From JBKQWK01 sp052139595 (GTDB lineage: Bacteria; Actinomycetota; Thermoleophilia; UBA2241): 8,660 bases of DNA. The number at the start of each line of letters is the position of its first letter. Positions within the stretch are counted from its first letter, which is position 1. Where the stretch lies: contig JBKQWK010000222.1 of the NCBI GenBank assembly GCA_052139595.1, forward strand, positions 1 to 8,660, given 5' to 3'. The notes under the pieces were generated by a model that saw nothing but the letters and a program-made list of their open reading frames with translations, was not told where the DNA came from and did no database searches. The translations under genes and the position numbers were made by a program. This document shows, in pieces, positions 1 to 7,011 of the stretch.

Positions 1-236
1 GCCATGGTTGCGAAGCCAGGACCTGCGGCGACCTCAAAGGCGAACGCAGCAAAACCGCCGCGGCGCACCGCGCGCAGTGAAACCACCGCCGGATCGACGC
101 CGACCGCAGCCAGGGCCGGCCGTACAACCGCGTCGAGAAGACCGGCCGGCCCGGCATCACCAGCCGTCGCCGCCAACAGAGCGGCCGTCAGCATGTCGCC
201 GCTGGCGCCGCTGGCACAGTCCAAGTAAAGAATCAT
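1..236 (-). CDS. larC: LarC nickel-pincer cofactor biosynthesis protein, N-terminal part (truncated by window edge)
   Basis: The minus strand is open from an ATG at 236-234 to the window edge, giving 78 complete codons with no stop. The protein begins MILYLDCASGASGDM, which matches the very characteristic LarC (DUF111) N-terminus, normally LYLDCFSGISGDM; a later RRGGFAA stretch also fits the usual RRG segment of this family. LarC is the CTP-dependent cyclometallase that inserts nickel into the pyridinium bis-thiocarboxylate mononucleotide made by LarB and LarE, forming the nickel-pincer cofactor of lactate racemase and related LarA-type racemases/epimerases. It is cytosolic. About 80 of the usual ~400 residues are visible, so the C-terminal nickel-binding domain is not seen. 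LarB, LarE and LarA are not in this window. The start is supported by the family N-terminus and by a -10 box six bases upstream, implying a leaderless mRNA. It is divergent from the GT4 gene at 265. Confidence 0.88.
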   Translation of the reverse strand, partial: MILYLDCASGASGDMLTAALLAATAGDAGPAGLLDAVVRPALAAVGVDPAVVSLRAVRRGGFAAFAFEVAAGPGFATM

Positions 237-242
237 GGTCCC

Positions 243-271
243 AGTCTAAGGTACAATCGCAATCATGAAAA
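243..271 (-). promoter_or_regulatory. Putative leaderless promoter of larC
   Basis: Read on the minus strand, TAGACT (248-243) is a -10-like TANNNT box six bases before the larC ATG. A TTTTCA hexamer (271-266, four of six matches to TTGACA) lies exactly 17 bp further upstream and overlaps the start of the divergent gene. Transcription would begin at or next to the ATG, so no Shine-Dalgarno sequence is needed, and none is seen. Confidence 0.4.
252..257 (+). promoter_or_regulatory. Putative -10 box of the GT4 gene (leaderless)
   Basis: TACAAT (five of six matches to TATAAT) ends seven bases before the ATG at 265, which would place the transcript start at the start codon. No convincing -35 hexamer is seen at 229-234. 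The only SD-like bases, AAGG at 248-251, are 13 nt from the ATG, too far for normal use. Confidence 0.4.
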
Positions 272-1293
272 TCGCCCAGATCGCGCCGCCGTGGATCACC
301 GTACCGCCTGCCGGTTACGGTGGCACCGAGTGGGTCGTCCAGCAGCTCTGCGACGGCCTTAGCGAGCGCGGCCACGACGTCACCCTGTTCGCCAGTGGCG
401 ATTCGCAGACTGCTGCCCGCCTGCGCGCCGTCTTCCCTCAGCAGATGCCGGATTCGATTGGCATTACTGCCTTCGACGCTCGCCACGTCACCTTCGCTCT
501 CGACGAGATTGTGGCCGACGACACCTTCGACCTCGTCCACGATCACTCCGGCTTTCTCGTCGTCGCCTTCAGCAAACACCTCCCTCTGCCGCCAGTACTG
601 CACACGATTCACTGTGCTTTCGATCGTATCGCCTATCCGTTTTACGAGCGCTTTGCCGACGCCGTCGCCTACAACGCCATTAGCACATACCATCAGTCTC
701 AGGCGCCGGCCGGTATGAACTGGGCTGGCGTAGTGCACAACGCCATCGACCTCACGCAGTGGCCCTACGCAGCGCACAAGGATGACTACCTGCTTGCTTT
801 TGGCCGCATCTGCGCCGACAAGGGCTTTCACCTGGCGATCGAAGTTGCTCGGCGCACCGGCCACAAACTGATCATGGCCGGCGTTGTGCAAGAACAGAAT
901 CGCGCCTACTTTGAGGAGCGCATCAAGCCCGAGCTGGACGATCAGGTCACCTACGAGGGCGAGGTTAGCGACGCCCGCAAGCACGAACTCTTCGCGCACG
1001 CCCGAGCGTTTCTCTTTCCCATCGTCTGGCCCGAACCGTTTGGGCTCGTGATGATCGAGGCCATGGCCACCGGCACACCGGTCATTGCTCTGCGTCAGGG
1101 ATCAGTGCCCGAAGTCATCGCCGATGGCCGCACGGGCTTCATCGTCGAGACTGTCGACGAGATGGTGGCCGCGGTCGACCATATCGCAACGATTGACTCC
1201 TCCGCCTGCCGTCGCTGGGTCGAAGACAAGTTCACTGTGTCGCGAATGATCGACGGCTACGAGGCGCTCTACGATAAGGTGCGCCAGGGCTGA
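265..1293 (+). CDS. GT4 family glycosyltransferase
   Basis: This 342-residue protein has the two Rossmann (GT-B) domains of retaining GT4 glycosyltransferases. The N-terminal acceptor domain opens with MKIAQIAPPW and a glycine loop followed by GGTEWVVQQL (19-28). The C-terminal donor domain has LLAFGRICADKG (176-187, with Arg181 and Lys186 in the usual phosphate-binding positions) and the E-x7-E motif EPFGLVMIE (257-265), followed by a GTPVIA segment and a PEVIADGRTGFIV nucleotide-sugar loop. It should move a sugar from an NDP-sugar to an unknown acceptor in the cytosol. There is no signal peptide or membrane segment, and the length is normal. The start is the family-typical N-terminus. The gene is divergent from larC and convergent with the trehalose genes; the facing trehalose genes might hint at a role in glycoside or storage-sugar chemistry, but that is inference only. 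Donor and acceptor cannot be read from the sequence. Confidence 0.85.
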   Translation: MKIAQIAPPWITVPPAGYGGTEWVVQQLCDGLSERGHDVTLFASGDSQTAARLRAVFPQQMPDSIGITAFDARHVTFALDEIVADDTFDLVHDHSGFLVVAFSKHLPLPPVLHTIHCAFDRIAYPFYERFADAVAYNAISTYHQSQAPAGMNWAGVVHNAIDLTQWPYAAHKDDYLLAFGRICADKGFHLAIEVARRTGHKLIMAGVVQEQNRAYFEERIKPELDDQVTYEGEVSDARKHELFAHARAFLFPIVWPEPFGLVMIEAMATGTPVIALRQGSVPEVIADGRTGFIVETVDEMVAAVDHIATIDSSACRRWVEDKFTVSRMIDGYEALYDKVRQG

Positions 1294-1301
1294 GGCCCTG
1301 G

Positions 1302-1371
1302 CGCCAGCCGCCCGGCTGGCGGCTGGCTGGTGCCTCGCCCGCGGCTGGCTGCAGCCGCAGGCTTCGGCTGC
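1302..1371. terminator. GC-rich hairpins between convergent genes (possible bidirectional terminator)
   Basis: The 95-bp gap between the GT4 and otsA stop codons holds a perfect 9-bp inverted repeat (CGCCAGCCG 1302-1310 / CGGCTGGCG 1313-1321) and a second 7-bp stem (GCAGCCG 1351-1357 / CGGCTGC 1365-1371). GGCTGGC recurs three times. Neither hairpin has a T-tract, so intrinsic termination is only inferred from the position between converging genes. Confidence 0.45.
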
Positions 1372-1388
1372 GCCACGTGTCAATGGCG

Positions 1389-2905
1389 TCAGTCGGCGGC
1401 GATCTTGGCCGCTACGTCGGCCACCTGGGCGGCCACCCATTTCTCGATGGTGTTGTTCTGCACGACCGTGCGCAGTTGCCCGGCACGCAGGTGACGATCA
1501 GCCGGATCCATGGTCAGGGCATGATAGATCGCCGCCGCTTGCTCCTCGATGTCAAATGGGTTCACCGCCAGGGAGAACGCACCAAGTTCGTCAAAAGCCC
1601 CGGTATGCTCCGAGAGGATCAGCACCCCGTCGTGGTGTTGACGAGTGGTCCTTCTTTGGCGACCAGATTCATGCCGTCGTAGATAGCATTCACCATGAGC
1701 ACGTCGTAGTGCCTGTACGCCGCCAGAGCGAAAGGAAAATCGTCTTGGATGCGCAAGTCGATAGGCATCCAGTCGGTGTTGCCATGACGAGTGTTGATTT
1801 GCTCGACCGTGCGAATAACCCGCTCGCGATAGGTGACGTACTCTTCGACGTCTTCGCGTGAGGGCTGGAGAAGCGCGAGAAAGGTGACCGTTTCCTTGTA
1901 ATCCGGGTGCAACTCGAGAAAACGGTCGAAGGCGATGAAGCCGCGGATGACGTTCTTGCTCAGGTCGAGGCGATCGACACGCACGAGCAGGTGCTGACGA
2001 CGGCGTTCGAGCAACCGGCGCTCGGCCTGCACGACACGCTGTGACTCGGCCGCCTGACGCAGCGAAAGCGGGTCGATCGAGACGGGATAGGAGCGCACCC
2101 ACACTTCGCGCCCGCCGAAGCGCACAGTACGTCGGCGGCGATCGATCTCGAGGTCGAGCAGTGTCTCGCAACCCTGGAGAAAGTTCTCGACGTAGTGAGG
2201 GGTGTGAAAGGCAACGATGTCGTTGCCAAGCAGACCCTCGAAGATCGCCTGTCGCAGCTCTTGCGGCAGTACCCGCCAGGCGTCTGACTGCGGCCAGGGC
2301 GTGTGCACGAACTGGTGCAGAAAGACCCCCGGGCAAGCGACGCGCACAAGGGGCGCTACGAGGTAGAGGTGGTAGTCGTGCAGCATGACGAGATAGTCGC
2401 CGCCGCGATCGTGGCCGATTTCGGCGGCGATCGCGGCGGCGAAGAGCTGGTTCACAGGCAGGTAGCCAAGGCGCCAAGCGTCAATTTCGTTCTTGCCGAT
2501 GTCGGGGTGGCGGCCCAGATCCCAGAGGTAGTGCTGGATGAACCAGAGCATTGGATTGGCAACGATGTTGTAGTAGCGGTGGTACTGCTCGACGCTGGGC
2601 GCCACGTAGCGCACGCGGTAGCGCACGCCTTCAAGCGTCACCTCGGCCGTTTCGCCACTGGCTGCTATACGTTCCTCGTCAGGGCCAACAGCCACGGCAA
2701 CCCACGTGCCGTTCTGCTCGCGCAAGAGTTCGGTGAGAACACTGACTAGCCCACCCGGGCCACGCGTGACATATGGCTCACCGAGAGGATCATTATGAAA
2801 CTGTACCGGACCGCGGTTGGCGGCCACGATCAGATTGCGCTGCACGGCGTCGAACACGTGCACCTCCCCGTCGTTTGTCGGTCGCGCCAGTGGCGCGCCA
2901 GTCAT
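1389..2905 (-). CDS. otsA: GT20 trehalose-6-phosphate synthase, interrupted by a -1 frameshift near the C-terminus
   Basis: OtsA transfers glucose from an NDP-glucose to glucose-6-phosphate, giving trehalose-6-phosphate in the cytosol. Visible landmarks are ANRGP (29-33), the RGPGGLVSVL glycine-rich loop (48-57), HDYH (176-179), the FVHTPWPQSD acceptor loop (199-208), RVDRLDLSK (309-317, with Arg and Lys for the donor phosphates) and DGMNLVAKE (410-418). The first frame then runs VNTTTGC and stops at 1619-1621. The sister frame continues as DGVLILSEHTGAFDELG and VNPFDIEEQA to a stop at 1389-1391, exactly the expected C-terminal end of the family. Adding one base near 1634-1640 (ACCAC to ACCCAC) restores a normal 505-residue protein. 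The ATG abuts the treT stop codon (TGA-ATG) and has no SD, so translation is probably coupled. The FVHTPW and DLSK variants resemble an actinobacterial GT20 clade that also contains VldE-like pseudo-glycosyltransferases, so the substrate is not certain. No OtsB phosphatase is fused or adjacent. Confidence 0.82.
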
Positions 2906-4153
2906 TCAGATGCTGTTCGTCAGCAGATTGTTAAAGAGCCGCAAATCATCGCGCAGCAAGCGAGGTGTGAGAAAGTTGTGCCGCACGTATTCCTTGCCAG
3001 CGAGGGCCATTCGGCGGGCATGAGCAGGATCTTCCAGGTACGCGATGCAGCGCTCAGCGCACTCGGCCGCGGAGTTGACCAGATAGCCGGTTTCGCCATC
3101 CTGAATCTGCAGAGGAATGCCGCCGACCGCGCCACCGATCGTCGGCCGCGCCTTCCAGAGCGCTTCAGCAACGGTCAGTCCGAAGCCTTCGCGAGTCGAC
3201 TTCTGCATGATCACCGCGGCCTGCGACTGAAAAGCGTTGATCTCGACAGCGCCGACGTTATCGAGATTGCTGAGCACAAACACGTCCGGGTCGTCACCTA
3301 CGTACTCGATCACTTTTTCAAGATACTCCCAGCCCTCGGGATCATCGCTGGCCATCGACCCGACAAGGCCAAGCTGCACGTCCGGGTACTTCGCCTTGAC
3401 GGTGCGATACACGTCGACCACGCCCAGTGGGTCCTTCCAGGGATCGAAGCGCGACACCTGCAAGAGCAGACGACGGTCCACATCGATCCCAAACTGGCGC
3501 GTGATGTAGCGCGCGTCTTCAGCCGAGAGGGCCATGTTCTTCGGCGCCAATGGATCGATGCAGGGCGGGATCGGCACAACGGGAATACCAAGATCGACGG
3601 GAGCGTACTCGGCCAACGTGTAAATGGCAGCGTCATAGCGACGGATGAACGGCGTCAGGTAGTCGTACAGGGCCTGGTTCGGGGTCGACGTATCGATGTG
3701 ACAACGCCAGATCCAGTGGCCGTCGCCGACGACATCGGCCGGCGCGAAGGCGCGCATCGCCAGCGGCTGAGGATCGTGGATGAGAACGAAATCATAGTGG
3801 TGCGAGAGCGCTTCGGCGTTCGCCTTGTTGACACCCTCCCAGGTCTCGCGCACCTCGTCGCTGACCTCAAACGGGTGACCCTGAAGACCATTGTGAAACC
3901 CTTTGGTGACCGTGAAGAACGCCGCCGGCGCACTGATGATCTGCCACTCGGTATCAAGCCCGACATCATTCATGAGCGGCACGAGCGTGTACAGGATCTC
4001 GGCGACGCCACCACCGAAGGCGGTGGCGTTAACGTGCAGCACGCGTTTGCCCTGAAGCGGTTCGGCAAGCTCGCGGATCTCATTCATGAGTTCACGGGGC
4101 AGGATACTGCGGTAATCGGCCAGCGACTTGCGGCCGACGTTGACTTCGCGCAT
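2906..4153 (-). CDS. treT: TreT-type trehalose synthase (trehalose glycosyltransferring synthase, GT4)
   Basis: TreT makes trehalose in one reversible step from an NDP-glucose and glucose, with no phosphatase. The 415 residues equal the size of the archaeal enzymes. The N-terminal domain has the TreT-typical RVLHVNATAFGGGVAEIL stretch (37-54), then HDPQPLAM (126-133) and WRCHIDTSTPN (149-159). The C-terminal donor domain has LLQVSRFDPWKDPLG (230-244, with Arg235 and Lys240) and the GT4 E-x7-E motif in REGFGLTVAEA (321-331, Glu322 and Glu330), followed by GGIPLQIQDGETGYLV. GGAGGT at 4162-4157 is a strong SD three bases before the ATG. The gene is followed immediately by otsA with no spacing, so the two are almost certainly co-transcribed. 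It lies 118 bp after feoB on the same strand, separated by a GC-rich hairpin, and so may have its own promoter, although I see no clear one. Confidence 0.88.
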   Translation of the reverse strand: MREVNVGRKSLADYRSILPRELMNEIRELAEPLQGKRVLHVNATAFGGGVAEILYTLVPLMNDVGLDTEWQIISAPAAFFTVTKGFHNGLQGHPFEVSDEVRETWEGVNKANAEALSHHYDFVLIHDPQPLAMRAFAPADVVGDGHWIWRCHIDTSTPNQALYDYLTPFIRRYDAAIYTLAEYAPVDLGIPVVPIPPCIDPLAPKNMALSAEDARYITRQFGIDVDRRLLLQVSRFDPWKDPLGVVDVYRTVKAKYPDVQLGLVGSMASDDPEGWEYLEKVIEYVGDDPDVFVLSNLDNVGAVEINAFQSQAAVIMQKSTREGFGLTVAEALWKARPTIGGAVGGIPLQIQDGETGYLVNSAAECAERCIAYLEDPAHARRMALAGKEYVRHNFLTPRLLRDDLRLFNNLLTNSI

Positions 4154-4197
4154 GGGACCTCCGGCGATGAGACGTTTGCCAGCTAGTACACCACGCC

Positions 4198-4231
4198 GCC
4201 GCCGACGGCGCTAGCTCTCGGCGCCGGCGGC
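4198..4231 (-). terminator. GC-rich hairpin between feoB and treT
   Basis: GCCGCC (4198-4203) pairs with GGCGGC (4226-4231), and GGCGC (4207-4211) pairs with GCGCC (4221-4225). There is a three-base bulge (4204-4206) and a nine-base loop: eleven GC pairs in all. It lies about 40 nt after the feoB stop and about 45 nt before the treT start. There is no T-tract, so it may terminate or attenuate feoB transcription, or only shield an RNA end. The rest of the 118-bp gap shows no gene. Confidence 0.4.
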
Positions 4232-4271
4232 GCAGCGGCGGCTGGCCGCGCCAACGACATCCACTCAATGA

Positions 4272-6270
4272 TTAAAGAAACGGCAGAGCGCGTGCGACCG
4301 CGCCGCCGACGACCAGCGCCAGAACAATCGTACCGCTGCTGATATAGGCAGCCCGACGCCAACCAAGTTCACGGCCAAGCACTGCGATCGTCGCCATACA
4401 CGGCACGTAGATGGAGTTGACGAGCGCATACACGACGATCTGATGCGGCGTCATGAAGCGCAGCAAGTTGTGACCGGCGGCGGAGCCGTAGCGCACCACG
4501 GCAAAAGCGACCAGCAACTGCAGCGCCAGCTCTTTACGCAAGACGGCAAAGAGGAGCGTCAGGCCGGCCACCGCCGGCAGGCCGAGCCAGCCCTGCACAA
4601 CCGGCGACATGACCCCCGTCAGGTGCCAGATGAGACCCGTTTCGTAGAGCGCCCCCAGCACCAGACTGCCACCGAAGATGATCGGCGCCGCACCCCAGAG
4701 GAAACCCGTGAAGCGCTTCCACGTCTTGCGCCCTACCAGCTTCAGCGACGGCCGGCGGAAAGGGAACATCTCCATAATCATGCCCTCTTGTTCGCCCGGC
4801 AACATGCGATTTAGGAGCACGCCGGCGAGCACGCCGACAACCAGGACCACCCCGTAGACGAACAGCGCCCACTGCCAGCCGGCATAGAGCGATACGGCCC
4901 CCAGAATGACGGCCGTCCGGGCACTGCACGGCACCAGCGTCGCCAGTGTGCTGGCGATAACCCGTTCGCGCATCGTCCCGAGCACGCGCGTCCCCAGGAT
5001 GGCCGGCACATTACAGCCAGCCGCGCTGACCAACGGAATAACTGCCCGACCGTGTAAACCGACCTTGTGCATCATGCGATCGGTGAGAAAAGCGGCGGCA
5101 TTCATGTAGCCGGAGTCTTCAAGCAGAGCAAGGACAAAGTAGAACGTCAGAATGTAGGGGATGCCGACAGCCAGAGCAGCGAGGATGCCCCCGTCCAGGC
5201 CCCATAAGAGAGTGCCGGCAAGGGCACCGTGGCCGAAGAGTCCGTGCACCGTCGCCTGCAGAAGCGGTCCGGCACTGTGCGCCCAAGCGATGGTAAGCAG
5301 ACTCGACAGCCAGCCGCCAACCAGGAAAAGCGTCACGAAGATCGCCGCCAGCACGACAACCATGATCGGCAGCCCGGTCAAGGGTGCCGTCGTCAGACGC
5401 CACCAGCGGTCGGCCGTGACGGTCGCCAGCTTGTCGCTCGTAATCGCCGCCACATCTCTGGCATGAGCGTGACGCTCGGCGGCGACGCGCAGGCCCAGGC
5501 CGCCGGCCGCTGCGTCGGCGGCCTCGACAGCCGCATCGCCGCCAAGTCCCGCGAGTTCGGCGAGTTCCTTGTCGCCTTCGACCACCGCAAGCGCCAGGGC
5601 GCGCGGCGGCAGGCCAAACGGCAACTCGTCATCCCTGCCGGAGAGCCCCGTAACCTGCTGCCTGACGACAGTCAGGCGCCTCTCAACAGAATCGCTGTAG
5701 CGACGGTCGCGACCGCGGCCAGCGCCATTGCCGGACGTCGCCACAAACGCAGCCGTCTTTGCCAGCCCGACGATGCCTTCGCCGCGCGAGGCGACGGTGC
5801 GCACGACAGGGACACCAAGTTCATGCGACAGCGCCTGAGAGTCGACATCGATGCCGCGGCGGCGCGCCTCGTCAACCAGGTTCAGGGCTACCACGACGCG
5901 ATAACCGAGGTCCAGCAGTTGCAGGACCATGTAGAGATTGCGCGCCAGGTTGGTGGCGTCGACCACGGCCAGAACCACGTCGGGACGGGTTTCAAGCAAA
6001 CCGCGCCGGGCGACGTACTGATCGTCGGAGACCGAGCCCAACGCGTAGGTACCGGGCAAATCGACGATCTCGACTTTCTGACCCTCCCACTCGGCTGCGC
6101 CAACGTTGAGGCCCACGGTCATACCCGGGTAGTTGGCCGTCTCAATGGCCGAACCAGTGAGGTGGTTAAAACAGGGTGGACTTGCCGACGTTCGGGTTGC
6201 CGGCCAAGCACACAGCCAGCTTGGCGCCGGCGACGCACCGTTCAGCAGGAGCTGTGCAGCACGAACTCAT
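4272..6270 (-). CDS. feoB: FeoB ferrous iron transporter, interrupted by a +1 frameshift after the P-loop
   Basis: FeoB is an inner-membrane Fe(II) importer with an N-terminal G domain. Translation starts at ATG 6270-6268, overlapping the dtxR stop (ATGA). The first 34 residues include the G1 P-loop GNPNVGKST (24-32) and then reach TTT-TAA, a stop. One base further, the other frame reads FNHLTGSAIETANYPGMT, the expected continuation, and runs to 4272. With one T removed from TTTT (6168-6171 on the plus strand) the protein is 665 residues. It has G3 DLPGT (70-74), G4 NLVD (130-133), an ASRGEG G5 region, the FeoB helical linker, and a membrane part with both Gate regions (GCNVPAI; IYVPCMATI) and the EDSGYM segment. 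The second half carries LRKELAL where many enterobacterial-type FeoB proteins have LRRDFG. The N-terminus holds Cys4, Cys5, Cys12 and Cys21. FeoA is not separate; an SH3-like domain of that type ends the upstream regulator. Confidence 0.9.
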
Positions 6271-6944
6271 GAAGCGTCGCGCGCACCCTCACCGTGGACG
6301 TAGATCTTGCCGGCCACTTCGCGGCCCAGAGCATACTGAGCGCCGGCGACACGCACCAAAAGCGGGCCGCCAAAGGGGGCCACACCTTCGACATCGATTT
6401 GTGTCTCGGGAAGCAATCCCAACGAGGCCAGATAGCGCAACAAGTCAGGCTTTTCGTCGCTGATGCACGCGATCACCGCGTGATCACCGCTGCCGAGGTC
6501 GGCGAGCGGCCGCGAGGCAGGCTCGGCGAGCACGCCGTCGACGCCGGGGATGGCGTTACCGTGCGGGCACGTCGTAGGGTTCCCAAGCTGCTGCGCGAGC
6601 CGCGCCTCAACCTCGTCGCTGAGCACGTGCTCAAATTTGCAGGCCTCGGCGTGCACCTGGTCCCAAGGTAGGTTCAGATAGTCGGCGAGAAAGCGTTCGC
6701 TCAAACGATGACGGCGGACAAGGCGAGCGCCTTCGCTGTGCCCAGTGTCACTCAGAGCTACAGCGCCTGAAGCAGTCCGAGTCACGAGGCCGGCCGCACG
6801 CATGCGGACGAGCATCTCGGAGACTGAGGGTGCGGCGACGCCCAAAGCAGTAGCAAGCCGCTTGACACTCACTTCCTCGGGCGTCAGCTCGAGCTTGAAC
6901 ATCGCCTCCAGGTACTCTTCGCGACTTTCACTCTTTTTGCCCAT
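6267..6944 (-). CDS. dtxR: DtxR/MntR-family metal-dependent repressor with C-terminal FeoA-like domain
   Basis: This 225-residue regulator has the three DtxR-family domains: a winged helix (about 8-68, recognition region around VAAPSVSEMLVRM), a metal-binding dimerisation domain (70-140) and an SH3/FeoA-like domain (about 150-220, with GLLPETQIDV and the LGREVAGKIYV end). The metal ligands align without gaps with Corynebacterium DtxR numbering: His79, Glu83, His98, Cys102, Glu105 and His106. The residue equivalent to DtxR Met10 is Glu10, closer to the acidic residue of MntR, so Fe(II) versus Mn(II) preference is open. TCPHGNAIPG follows, as in many family members. AGGTGG (6953-6948) is the SD, three bases before the ATG. 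The gene is first in an operon with feoB, overlapping by ATGA, and is preceded by a matching operator, so it very probably controls itself and iron uptake. Confidence 0.9.
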   Translation of the reverse strand: MGKKSESREEYLEAMFKLELTPEEVSVKRLATALGVAAPSVSEMLVRMRAAGLVTRTASGAVALSDTGHSEGARLVRRHRLSERFLADYLNLPWDQVHAEACKFEHVLSDEVEARLAQQLGNPTTCPHGNAIPGVDGVLAEPASRPLADLGSGDHAVIACISDEKPDLLRYLASLGLLPETQIDVEGVAPFGGPLLVRVAGAQYALGREVAGKIYVHGEGARDAS

Positions 6945-6997
6945 GCACCACCTGGCCTTTCGTTAAGCCATCATTGTGGCAGTCCTAAGACGCCGAT

Positions 6998-7011
6998 TTA
7001 GGATAGCCTAA
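6998..7011. promoter_or_regulatory. DtxR/IdeR-type operator (iron/manganese box)
   Basis: TTAGGATAGCCTAA is a 5-bp perfect inverted repeat (TTAGG-N4-CCTAA). It matches 13 of 14 bases of the left part of the DtxR/IdeR consensus TTAGGTTAGSCTAACCTAA; the remaining right arm is not conserved. A further half-site, CCTAA at 6984-6988, lies nearby. The site is 54 bp before the dtxR start and overlaps the proposed -10 box, consistent with autorepression. Confidence 0.7.

Noticed and set aside
157..999. 280-codon open frame on the minus strand
   Set aside because: It is antisense to the GT4 gene and overlaps the start of larC in another frame. No recognisable motif.
1300..1380. GGCTGGC repeats as a possible repeat family or CRISPR-like unit
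   Set aside because: Three short copies at uneven spacing, better explained by the two overlapping hairpins between convergent genes.
1645..2477. Upstream part of the minus-strand frame that ends at 1389
   Set aside because: Only the part after about 1640 is real otsA sequence; the upstream part is Arg/Ala-rich out-of-frame translation of otsA, so this is not a separate 362-residue gene.
2795..4186. 463-codon open frame on the plus strand
   Set aside because: It is antisense to the whole of treT, whose motifs are certain. The frame is open only because GC-rich codons leave few stops on the opposite strand; the product has no recognisable family.
5229..6272. 347-codon open frame on the plus strand
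   Set aside because: It lies opposite the feoB G domain and linker, and the composition (Arg/Gln-rich, no motif) is that of a shadow frame.
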